Positions 1 through 5,677 of a stretch of 5,677 nt of DNA are shown here, one piece after another. The position numbers and the translations under genes were made by a program. The notes under the pieces were generated by a model, which saw only the letters and a list, made by a program, of their open reading frames with translations, was not told the DNA's origin and did not search any database. Every line of letters starts with the position of its first letter. Positions within the stretch are counted from its first letter, which is position 1. This stretch comes from DASQBT01 sp035635075 (GTDB taxonomy: Bacteria > Pseudomonadota > Gammaproteobacteria > Burkholderiales > Thiobacillaceae). The DNA lies in contig DASQBT010000042.1 of NCBI GenBank assembly GCA_035635075.1, positions 1 through 5,677 of the forward strand. Direction: 5' to 3'.

Positions 1-956
1 GAGGGGCTCGATGTGTGGTAGGTGTGGGCGGCGTCGCGAGGCCGGTACACTCCGGTGCGGAAGAACTCGTCCAGCACGTCGTTTTCATTGGTCGCCACAA
101 TGAGCTTGCGGATGGGCAGGCCCATCATGCGGGCAATATGCCCGGCGCACACATTGCCGAAATTGCCGGAAGGGACGGAGAACGACACCTGCTCGCGATT
201 GTTATCGGTGACCGCGAAATAGGCCTTGAAATAATAGATCACCTGGGCCGCCACCCGCGCCCAGTTGATCGAATTGACCGCGCCGATCTTATATCGCGCC
301 TTGAAGACGGCATCATTGGACACCGCCTTGACCATGTCCTGGCAGGCATCGAACATGCCGCGCACCGCGATATTGAAAATATTGGGGTCCTGCAGGCTGT
401 ACATTTGCGCCTGCTGGAACCGGGTCATGCCCTGCACGGGCGACAGCATGAACACCTGCACCCTGTGCTTGCCGCGCATTGCATACTCGGCCGCAGAACC
501 CGTATCGCCGGAGGTTGCGCCAAGGATATTGAGCGTCTCGCCGCGCTGCTCAAGCACATACTCGAACAGATTGCCCAGCAACTGCATGGCCATGTCCTTG
601 AAGGCCAGGGTCGGGCCATTGGACAGGGACAGGATGTGCAGGGCTGGCTCCAGGGTTAAAACAGGCGTGATGTCTTGCGCATTCTGCCCGGCGCGCGTGT
701 GGCAATAGACCTCGGCTCGATAGGTCTTGTCGACAAGAATTTTCAGGTCGGTAGAAGGGATATCGGTAATGAAGCGGCTGAGAATCGCGTAGGCCAGCTC
801 GCGATAGTTCATGCTCCGCAAGGCGGACAAATCGCTGTCGGCCAGGCGTGGATATTCCTCCGGCAGATAAAGCCCGCCATCGGAGCCCAATCCGCCCAGA
901 AGGATGTCGGAGAAGCCAAGTTTGGGGGCAAGGCCCCGGGTGCTGATGTAGTTCAT
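1..956 (-). CDS. thrC: Threonine synthase, N-terminal two-thirds (cut by left window edge)
   Basis: PLP-dependent lyase that converts O-phospho-L-homoserine and water to L-threonine and phosphate, the last step of threonine synthesis, in the cytosol. The 318 visible codons have no stop; the family is usually about 470-480 residues, so roughly 150 C-terminal residues lie outside the window. The N-terminus MNYISTRG is the family's usual start. The PLP lysine is K120 in LAFKDMA. SGDTGSA (149-155) and PSGNFGN (262-268) are the phosphate- and cofactor-binding loops, and NSINWAR (228-234) is also typical. It is the third gene of the alaA-hom-thrC cluster. The start is uncertain: ATG at 956 fits the family but has no visible Shine-Dalgarno, whereas an in-frame ATG at 1013 has AGGA 8 nt upstream and would add 19 Pro/Trp-rich residues. 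Identity is very secure; the start is moderately so. Confidence 0.96.
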   Translation of the reverse strand, partial: MNYISTRGLAPKLGFSDILLGGLGSDGGLYLPEEYPRLADSDLSALRSMNYRELAYAILSRFITDIPSTDLKILVDKTYRAEVYCHTRAGQNAQDITPVLTLEPALHILSLSNGPTLAFKDMAMQLLGNLFEYVLEQRGETLNILGATSGDTGSAAEYAMRGKHRVQVFMLSPVQGMTRFQQAQMYSLQDPNIFNIAVRGMFDACQDMVKAVSNDAVFKARYKIGAVNSINWARVAAQVIYYFKAYFAVTDNNREQVSFSVPSGNFGNVCAGHIARMMGLPIRKLIVATNENDVLDEFFRTGVYRPRDAAHTYHTSSP

Positions 957-1021
957 GAATAGATGCTGGGGGCTGGGGCCTGCGGGCCAGGGGCGCGGCC
1001 AATAGCCGCTCATCCCCTGAT

Positions 1022-1025
1022 TCCT
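1022..1025 (-). promoter_or_regulatory. Candidate ribosome binding site for an upstream thrC start
   Basis: AGGA on the minus strand lies 8 nt before the ATG at 1013-1011, which is in frame with thrC and 19 codons upstream of the start expected from the family. It is the best Shine-Dalgarno-like element between the hom stop and thrC. The family-type ATG at 956 is preceded by CAGCATCTATTC, which has no such element. The site either marks the true start or serves a short translated extension. Confidence 0.35.
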
Positions 1026-1045
1026 AGGCCCTGGTCCCCGAATCC

Positions 1046-2362
1046 TTACTTTCCAAGTGTCTCCAGCCGGATGCGCGTCACCTTGCCGTGCACGCTGCCC
1101 AGGCCTTCGATTCTGGCAATGCCCGCGTTGATGTTCTTCTCCACAGTTTCGTGGGTCAGCAGGATCAGATCGGTGCTGGCCTCCCCTTCCTCCGGCTCCC
1201 GCTGCATCAGGGCGTCGATCGAGATGTCCTGGTCCGCCAGGATGCGAGTGATGTCGGCCAGCACACCGGTTTCGTCCGCCACCCGCATGCGCAGATAGTA
1301 CGCGGTTTCCACTTCTTCCATCGGCAGGATCGGCATATCTGCCAGCAGGGCATCGGGCTGGAAGGCCAGATGGGGCACCCGGTGATGCGGATCAGCGGTA
1401 GACAGGCGGGTGACATCGACCAAATCCGCCACCACGGCGGAGGCCGTCGGTTCTGAGCCGGCACCGGCGCCATAGTACAGGGTGGGCCCCACTGCGTCGG
1501 CCATCACCAGCACCGCGTTCATCGGCCCGTTCACATTTGCGATCAGGCGCTTCTCGGGAATCAGGGTCGGGTGAACCCGCAGCTCGATGCCAGTGGCACG
1601 GCGCTTGGTGATACCCAGCAGCTTGATGCGGTAACCGAGTTGCTCCGCGTATTTCACATCATCGCCGGCCAGCTGGGAAATCCCTTCAATGTAAGCCTTG
1701 TCGAACTGGACAGGGATGCCGAAGGCAATGGCGGAGAGTATCGTTAGCTTATGGGCGGCGTCGATGCCTTCCACATCAAAGGTCGGATCGGTTTCCGCAT
1801 AGCCCAGCTCCTGGGCTTCCTTCAACGCGGTGTCAAACCCCAGGCCCTTGTCGCGCATTTCCGTCAGGATGAAATTGGTCGTCCCGTTGATGATGCCGGC
1901 TACCCACTCGATGCGGTTGGCGGTCAGCCCCTCGCGCAGCGCCTTAATGATCGGAATGCCGCCGGCCACCGCCGCTTCGAAGGCGACCATAACGCCTCTG
2001 TTTTGCGCCGCGAGAAAGATCTCGTTGCCATGTTTGGCCAGCAGATGCTTGTTGGCGGTAACCACATGCTTGCCGTTCGCGATTGCCGTCAGCACCAGAT
2101 CCTTAGCCGGTTCCAGGCCGCCGATCAGTTCCACCACGATATCGATATCGGGGCTGTTGACGACCGCAAAGGGATCGTCGGTCAGAGTGATGCGTTCATT
2201 TTCATAGTGCTTGGCTTTTGCCAGATCGCGCACCGCAGCCATGGTGACGTGGATTTCGCGTCCCGCGCGCCGCGTGATTTCCTGCCGGTTGCGGCGCAGC
2301 ACCGTCAGGGTGCCGCCTCCCACCGTTCCCAGTCCGAGCAGTCCGACTTTGATTGGCTTCAT
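1046..2362 (-). CDS. hom: Homoserine dehydrogenase with ACT domain
   Basis: NAD(P)H-dependent reduction of L-aspartate-4-semialdehyde to L-homoserine, the branch point towards threonine and methionine, in the cytosol. At 438 residues it is the usual length of the monofunctional form, with no aspartokinase fused in front. The Rossmann motif GLGTVG is at residues 10-15. TANKHLL (102-108) holds K105, the conserved cofactor-side lysine. The catalytic region GYAETDPTFDVEGIDAAHK (187-205) contains E190, D201 and K205. NGTTNFIL (160-167) and YYGAGAGSEPTASAV (296-310) are further family signatures. Residues about 354-430 form an ACT domain, which in this family usually mediates feedback inhibition by threonine; that property is inferred here. 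The start has AAGAGA 5 nt upstream, overlapping the alaA stop codon, so translation is probably coupled to alaA. thrC follows on the same strand. Confidence 0.97.
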   Translation of the reverse strand: MKPIKVGLLGLGTVGGGTLTVLRRNRQEITRRAGREIHVTMAAVRDLAKAKHYENERITLTDDPFAVVNSPDIDIVVELIGGLEPAKDLVLTAIANGKHVVTANKHLLAKHGNEIFLAAQNRGVMVAFEAAVAGGIPIIKALREGLTANRIEWVAGIINGTTNFILTEMRDKGLGFDTALKEAQELGYAETDPTFDVEGIDAAHKLTILSAIAFGIPVQFDKAYIEGISQLAGDDVKYAEQLGYRIKLLGITKRRATGIELRVHPTLIPEKRLIANVNGPMNAVLVMADAVGPTLYYGAGAGSEPTASAVVADLVDVTRLSTADPHHRVPHLAFQPDALLADMPILPMEEVETAYYLRMRVADETGVLADITRILADQDISIDALMQREPEEGEASTDLILLTHETVEKNINAGIARIEGLGSVHGKVTRIRLETLGK

Positions 2363-2367
2363 GTTGT

Positions 2368-2373
2368 TCTCTT
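2368..2373 (-). promoter_or_regulatory. hom ribosome binding site overlapping the alaA stop codon
   Basis: AAGAGA ends 5 nt before the hom ATG, and its first two bases are the last two of the alaA TAA stop. This fixes the hom start and implies that ribosomes finishing alaA can reinitiate on hom. It supports a single alaA-hom transcript. Confidence 0.5.
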
Positions 2374-3646
2374 ATTTGTGTACTTTGCGTATGCGTTCAA
2401 GATGGCGCTCGATGCGGGTAAACGCCTCTTTCAGATCCTCTTCATGGGGCAGGAATACCACGCGAAAATGATCGGGACTGGGCCAATTGAAGCCGGTGCC
2501 CTGGACCACCAGCACCTTTTCCTGCTCGAGCAGATCGAGGATGAACTTCTGGTCATCCGCGAGTGGATACATGTTCGGGTCAAGGCGGGGAAACAGATAC
2601 ATGGCGGCCTGCGGCTTGACACAGCTGACGCCGGGAATGGCGGTCAGCATGTCCCACGCCAGGTCGCGCTGGCGCGTGAGCCGCCCGCCGGGCGCCACCA
2701 GGTCATTGATGCTCTGATAGCCGCCCAGCGCGGTCTGGATTGCGTACTGGCCCGGCACGTTGGAACACAGGCGCATGGAGGCCAGCATGTATAGGCCCTC
2801 CAGATAATCGTTCGCATGCTTCTTCTCGCCCGACACGGTCAGCCAGCCCGCCCGGTAGCCGCAGGCGCGGTAATTCTTCGACAGGCCGTTGAAGGTCACC
2901 ACCAGGACATCGTCGGCGAGGGCGCCGATCGAGGTGTGCTTCGCGCCGTCGTACAGCACCTTGTCATAAATCTCGTCGGCATACACGATCAGGTGATGCT
3001 GGCGCGCCAGTTCGAGAATTTCCTCGAGCAGCTCGGGCGGATACAGAGCGCCGGTCGGGTTGTTCGGATTGATCACGACAATGGCGCGGGTGCTGGCGGT
3101 GATCTTGGCCCGAATGTCGTCGACGTCAGGCAGCCATCCTGCACCCTCGTCACAGATGTAATGGCGCGGCACCCCGCCCGCCAGGCTGACCGCCGCCGTC
3201 CATAGCGGATAGTCCGGAGTAGGAATCAGCACCTCATCGCCATTGTTGAGCAGCGCCTGCATGGACATGACGATCAGCTCGGACACCCCGTTGCCAATGA
3301 ATATGTCCTCGATCTGCACCCCGCCTATGCCCTTCTGCTGGGTGTAGTGCATGACCGCCTTGCGCGCCGCGAACAAGCCCTTCGAGTCCGTGTAACCCGA
3401 AGCGTTGGGCAGGTTGACGATCACGTCGTGAACGATCTCTTCCGGCGCCTCAAAGCCGAATGGCGCGGGATTGCCGATGTTCAGCTTGATGATGCGATGA
3501 CCCTCTTCCTCCATCTGGCGCGAGCGAGCGAGCACCGGCCCGCGAATGTCATAGCAGACGTTATCCAGCTTGCTGGACTTGCGCACAACGGGAAGCCGCA
3601 GAGGAGACGCAGGAGATTCCTCGGCTGCATGGGGTCGATTAGGCAT
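2372..3646 (-). CDS. alaA: AlaA-type PLP aminotransferase (glutamate-pyruvate transaminase)
   Basis: Class I/II fold-type I aminotransferase. It resembles E. coli AlaA almost throughout (KSSKL, NVCYDIRGPVL, KLNIGNPAPFGF, IGNGVSELIV, PDYPLWTAAVSL, ASMRLCSNVP, VQGTGFNWP, DHFR). AlaA makes alanine from pyruvate with glutamate as amino donor; substrate choice here is inferred from that resemblance. Such genes are often labelled aspartate aminotransferase. Numbering from this ATG (424 residues): NPNNPTG 193-199 with N196, YADEIYD with D224 and Y227, GLSKNYR with Schiff-base K257, R265 binding the PLP phosphate, and carboxylate-binding R395. The frame is open to a GTG at 3694 (440 residues), but a sigma70-like promoter covers those codons and no ribosome site precedes the GTG. 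Neither start has a clear Shine-Dalgarno. Even from this ATG the protein has about 16-20 more N-terminal residues than E. coli AlaA (405). It is the first gene of the operon, 9 nt before hom. Confidence 0.93.
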   Translation of the reverse strand: MPNRPHAAEESPASPLRLPVVRKSSKLDNVCYDIRGPVLARSRQMEEEGHRIIKLNIGNPAPFGFEAPEEIVHDVIVNLPNASGYTDSKGLFAARKAVMHYTQQKGIGGVQIEDIFIGNGVSELIVMSMQALLNNGDEVLIPTPDYPLWTAAVSLAGGVPRHYICDEGAGWLPDVDDIRAKITASTRAIVVINPNNPTGALYPPELLEEILELARQHHLIVYADEIYDKVLYDGAKHTSIGALADDVLVVTFNGLSKNYRACGYRAGWLTVSGEKKHANDYLEGLYMLASMRLCSNVPGQYAIQTALGGYQSINDLVAPGGRLTRQRDLAWDMLTAIPGVSCVKPQAAMYLFPRLDPNMYPLADDQKFILDLLEQEKVLVVQGTGFNWPSPDHFRVVFLPHEEDLKEAFTRIERHLERIRKVHK

Positions 3647-3675
3647 GCCGGAAACAGAAGTAGCTAAAGATTGGG

Positions 3676-3705
3676 ATTCTACTGAATGCCGCACGGCTAC
3701 GCCAA
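3676..3705 (-). promoter_or_regulatory. Putative sigma70 promoter of the alaA-hom-thrC operon
   Basis: On the minus strand, TTGGCG (3705-3700, four of six matches to TTGACA) is separated by 18 nt from TAGAAT (3681-3676, five of six matches to TATAAT). The predicted transcript start near 3667-3669 gives a leader of about 22 nt before the alaA ATG at 3646. That is too short for an attenuator, so a classical leader-peptide control of this operon is not visible. The call rests on motif match and position only. Confidence 0.42.
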
Positions 3706-3715
3706 ACAGTGCCTG

Positions 3716-3721
3716 TAGAAT
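3716..3721 (+). promoter_or_regulatory. Possible -10 box of the clcA transcript
   Basis: TAGAAT on the plus strand is the same hexamer as the divergent alaA -10 box and lies about 35 nt before the preferred clcA start. No convincing -35 element sits 16-18 nt upstream. The assignment depends on hexamer quality and on the need for a promoter between the divergent genes. Confidence 0.22.
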
Positions 3722-3756
3722 TCATAGGGTTACCAAGCCGCGGCAACACCAAGAAC

Positions 3757-5091
3757 ATGATCCCATCCGTCCCGAGAAACCGCACACCAGGTCTGCGCCG
3801 ACAAATGAAGCGTGCCCGGCGCGGGATCCTCCACCCTCGACTGTGGACCATCCGCCTGGTTTTCTGGCTGGGCGCCGCCGTGGTGGGACTAACTGCAGTC
3901 TTCTTCGCCGTATCTGCCGCGCGCACCGACCGGCTGTTTCATGCGCTGGCCCAACAGCACCCCTTGTTGCCTTTGTTGATCACGCCGACGGGCTTTGTCC
4001 TGGCGGCCTGGCTCACCCGGCGGTTCTTTCCCGGCGCCGAGGGCAGCGGGATTCCCCAGGTGATCTGGGCGCTGCGCCAGGGCAACGAGGCCCTGAGCAG
4101 CCGGCTCCTGTCCATTCGCATCGTCATTGGCAAGATTGCCCTGACCCTGATGGGCCTCATCAGCGGCGCATCCATCGGCCGCGAAGGACCTACCGTGCAT
4201 ATTGGCGCCGCAATTCTCTACGGATTGCACCGCGTTCCGCTGTTGCGCCTGCACCGTTTGGAAAAGACGCTGATTGTTGCGGGCGGCGCGGCGGGAATTG
4301 CCGCAGCCTTCAACACCCCGCTTGCCGGCATTGTGTTTGCCATTGAGGAACTGAGCCGCGGCTTCGAAGAGCGCAACAGCGGCATCCTGATCACCGGGGT
4401 GCTTATCGCCGGCTTGACCGCCATCGTGCTGCTGGGAAATTACACCTACTTTGGCGTTCACCAGGCGCCGCTGGATTTCCGCCAGGGCCTGATCGCCGTC
4501 CCGGCGGCCGGCATCCTCGGCGGACTGGCAGGCGGCGCGTTTGCTGCCCTGCTGGTCATGTCCGTGGATCTGGTCGCGCCCCTGCGTCAGCGCCGGCCTC
4601 TGCTGCTGGCGGCTGGATGCGGTTTGGCGGTGGCGCTGGTCGGTGTTCTGTCGGGCGGCAACAGTTACGGCACCGGGTATGAAGAGGCAAAGGCGATCAT
4701 CAATGGCCAGCATCCCGCCACCTGGATCTATCCGGCCACAAAGTTTGTCGCCACCCTGGCTTCTTATCTCAGCGGGATCCCCGGTGGCCTGTTCGCTCCC
4801 TCCCTGTCCACCGGTGCGGGCCTGGGCGCCAGCCTGGCAGGCTGGTGGGGCAAACCCTCATCCTTCGTTGCCTTTGCCATCCTGGGCATGGCAGGTTATC
4901 TTGCCGGCGTAACCCGGGCTCCTATCACCTCGTTTGTGATCGTCATGGAAATGACCTCCGACCGCAGCTTGACATTAGCGCTGATCGCCACCGCCTTCCT
5001 GGCCAGCAGCGTTTCGCGCTTGCTCAATCGCCAGCCGCTCTACCGCACGCTGGCGAGCCTCGCCGCCAGATCGCTTGCACACTCGGCGTAA
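3757..5091 (+). CDS. clcA: ClC-family chloride/proton antiporter
   Basis: Integral inner-membrane ClC protein, probably a dimer exchanging chloride for protons. The class is typically linked to acid resistance and ion homeostasis; which applies here is not shown. Numbering from this ATG (444 residues): a basic N-terminus, then hydrophobic helices from about residue 30 to the end. GSGIP has the anion-coordinating S97, GREGPT the gating glutamate E143, and FNTPLAGIVFAIEEL the internal proton glutamate E198. GIPGGLFAP is at 340-348, and QPLY near the C-terminus supplies the pore tyrosine Y429. Both transport glutamates are present, arguing for an antiporter rather than a channel. Ser in GSGIP argues against nitrate-selective plant-type forms. 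No C-terminal CBS domains. GTG 3709 and ATG 3805 are alternative starts. Codons before 3757 are unlike the gene's own, so 3757 is preferred; no start has a strong ribosome site. A DUF498 gene follows 16 nt later. Confidence 0.94.
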   Translation: MIPSVPRNRTPGLRRQMKRARRGILHPRLWTIRLVFWLGAAVVGLTAVFFAVSAARTDRLFHALAQQHPLLPLLITPTGFVLAAWLTRRFFPGAEGSGIPQVIWALRQGNEALSSRLLSIRIVIGKIALTLMGLISGASIGREGPTVHIGAAILYGLHRVPLLRLHRLEKTLIVAGGAAGIAAAFNTPLAGIVFAIEELSRGFEERNSGILITGVLIAGLTAIVLLGNYTYFGVHQAPLDFRQGLIAVPAAGILGGLAGGAFAALLVMSVDLVAPLRQRRPLLLAAGCGLAVALVGVLSGGNSYGTGYEEAKAIINGQHPATWIYPATKFVATLASYLSGIPGGLFAPSLSTGAGLGASLAGWWGKPSSFVAFAILGMAGYLAGVTRAPITSFVIVMEMTSDRSLTLALIATAFLASSVSRLLNRQPLYRTLASLAARSLAHSA

Positions 5092-5107
5092 AGATCCTGG
5101 ATTCGGC

Positions 5108-5479
5108 ATGAAGCTGCACCTGTCCAACCCTTCCGGCCTCAACGGCATCACTGGCTATGGCGACCGCTATGTGGAAATCAATCACCGGCGCCACACCACC
5201 AGCCTGGTTATCACGCCCCAGGCCCTTTATCTGGAGGACTGGGCCGGACTGGGCTTTGAAGAATTGAACGAAGACCACTTCGCCCGCTTGGCCCAGCTCA
5301 AGCCGGAAATGGTATTGCTGGGAACCGGCGCAAAGCTGCGCTTTCCCCACCCGCGCTTGAGCCGCGCGCTGGCGGAAGCCCGCATCGGGCTGGACGTCAT
5401 GGACTCCCGCGCGGCCTGCCGTACCTACAACATCCTGATGGCGGAAGGACGCAATGTCTTGGCGCTGATACTGCAGTAG
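5108..5479 (+). CDS. Mth938-like (DUF498) domain protein
   Basis: Small soluble protein of 123 residues, all one Mth938/DUF498 domain, the usual length for the family. The signatures are VLLGTGAKLRFP (69-80), followed by a helix and VMDSRAACRTYNILMAEGRNVLALIL (97-122). The biochemical role of bacterial members is not established. The mitochondrial relative NDUFAF3 is an assembly factor of respiratory complex I, but transferring that role here would be speculation. The ATG at 5108 is chosen over an in-frame TTG at 5075, which lies inside clcA, because the family begins near this residue. GGA 6 nt upstream is a weak ribosome site. The gene lies 16 nt after clcA on the same strand, so co-transcription is likely. 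It may originally have been a neighbour of alaA with clcA inserted between; that is inference. Family assignment is confident, function unknown. Confidence 0.92.
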   Translation: MKLHLSNPSGLNGITGYGDRYVEINHRRHTTSLVITPQALYLEDWAGLGFEELNEDHFARLAQLKPEMVLLGTGAKLRFPHPRLSRALAEARIGLDVMDSRAACRTYNILMAEGRNVLALILQ

Positions 5480-5522
5480 GCCGCGTAGTTCTACCGGGTG
5501 GGAAAGCAAGTGTCGAAATTCC

Positions 5523-5544
5523 TTGCGGCCGGGCTGCGCTGCAA
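5523..5544 (+). other. Hairpin-forming sequence after the DUF498 gene, not a standard terminator
   Basis: TTGCGGC (5523-5529) can pair with GCTGCAA (5538-5544) through seven pairs including one G-U, with an 8-nt loop. An A-tract follows on the plus strand and no T-tract follows on either strand, so it does not meet the rule for an intrinsic terminator. It could weakly slow polymerase, stabilise the transcript end, or be chance. Confidence 0.25.
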
Positions 5545-5559
5545 AAAACACATAATTTC

Positions 5560-5572
5560 CTTCATCATGAAG
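5560..5572. promoter_or_regulatory. Short perfect dyad, possible protein-binding site
   Basis: CTTCAT and ATGAAG are exact inverted copies around a single central C. A one-base centre cannot form an RNA hairpin loop, so if functional it is more likely a DNA site for a dimeric regulator. It lies just upstream of the direct repeats in the same intergenic stretch. Its length is within what chance can give. Confidence 0.22.
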
Positions 5573-5578
5573 TGGTCG

Positions 5579-5639
5579 CGTTGCCTCATAACAAAAGGTA
5601 ACCCAAGGTCAGATACGTTGCCTCGAATTGGAGGTAACC
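5579..5639. repeat. Degenerate direct repeat, two copies 37 nt apart
   Basis: Copy 1 (5579-5603) and copy 2 (5616-5639) share an identical 9-base block CGTTGCCTC at the left end and an identical 8-base block AGGTAACC at the right end, separated by 8 and 7 dissimilar bases. Twelve nt separate the copies. The two-block pattern with a nearly constant spacer resembles paired operator sites or an old local duplication. It lies in the 198-nt stretch after the DUF498 gene, upstream of any gene continuing past the right edge. Confidence 0.5.
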
Positions 5640-5677
5640 GAAACCATTGAGAAGATGCGTTTCAGTTTAGCCTCGAT

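Noticed and set aside
1751..2794. Long plus-strand open frame (347 codons) opposite hom and alaA
   Set aside because: It is antisense to conserved catalytic regions of both genes and has low-complexity His/Gln/Arg-rich composition with no domain pattern.
3647..3694. Extension of alaA to a GTG at 3694 (440 residues)
   Set aside because: The extra codons are overlaid by the -10 element and transcript start of the best promoter. The GTG has no ribosome site, and the family does not have this extension.
3727..3734. GGGTTACC, the reverse complement of the right block of the 5579-5639 repeat, in the alaA-clcA intergenic region
   Set aside because: GGTAACC also occurs inside hom coding sequence (near 1630 and 2057), so a single copy without the second block at the right spacing is not informative.
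3709..3756. Extension of clcA to a GTG at 3709
   Set aside because: Codons here (gta, ata, ggg, tta, cca) are unlike the rest of the gene, no Shine-Dalgarno is visible, and the stretch overlaps the divergent promoter area.
5024..5551. Long minus-strand open frame (175 codons) opposite the end of clcA and the DUF498 gene
   Set aside because: It is antisense to two well-recognised genes and shows no recognisable domain, as expected of a GC-rich shadow frame.
5628..5677. Start of another plus-strand gene, for example ATG at 5655 reading MRFSLAS, with GGAGG at 5630-5634
   Set aside because: Only seven codons are visible and the GGAGG is about 20 nt from the ATG, too far for a normal ribosome site. 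The nearer TTG at 5647 runs into a stop after seven codons. A gene may begin here but cannot be supported from this window.

Overview
The window is ordinary chromosomal DNA, moderately GC-rich (roughly 60% by eye) and densely coded. It most likely comes from a beta-proteobacterium or close relative. This is inferred from the thrC N-terminus (MNYISTRG), the AlaA-type aminotransferase directly ahead of hom and thrC, and the nearby small Mth938/DUF498 protein. I recall this arrangement from beta-proteobacteria but could not search to confirm it. No phage, transposon, CRISPR or defence signature was seen.

Minus strand, about 1-3646: a three-gene cluster read right to left, alaA (PLP aminotransferase), hom (homoserine dehydrogenase with C-terminal ACT domain) and thrC (threonine synthase, cut by the left edge). 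alaA and hom are 9 nt apart, and the hom ribosome site overlaps the alaA stop codon. thrC follows 89 nt after hom, or 32 nt if an upstream in-frame ATG is used. Hom makes homoserine from aspartate semialdehyde and ThrC makes threonine from phosphohomoserine. Homoserine kinase, the step between them, is not in the window. AlaA probably links the cluster to alanine, pyruvate and glutamate amino-group exchange.

Intergenic, about 3647-3756: a divergent promoter region. A sigma70-like promoter for the alaA operon is visible. It lies over the first codons of the longest possible alaA reading frame and so favours the shorter start.

Plus strand, about 3757-5479: a ClC-family chloride/proton antiporter followed after 16 nt by a 123-residue Mth938-like (DUF498) protein, probably co-transcribed.

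Right end, 5480-5677: 198 nt without a convincing gene. It holds a degenerate direct repeat (two copies 37 nt apart), a short perfect dyad and a hairpin with no U-tract. This looks like an upstream control region for a gene that starts at or beyond the right edge. The repeat is the least explained structure in the window. I see no evidence for a novel multi-gene system.
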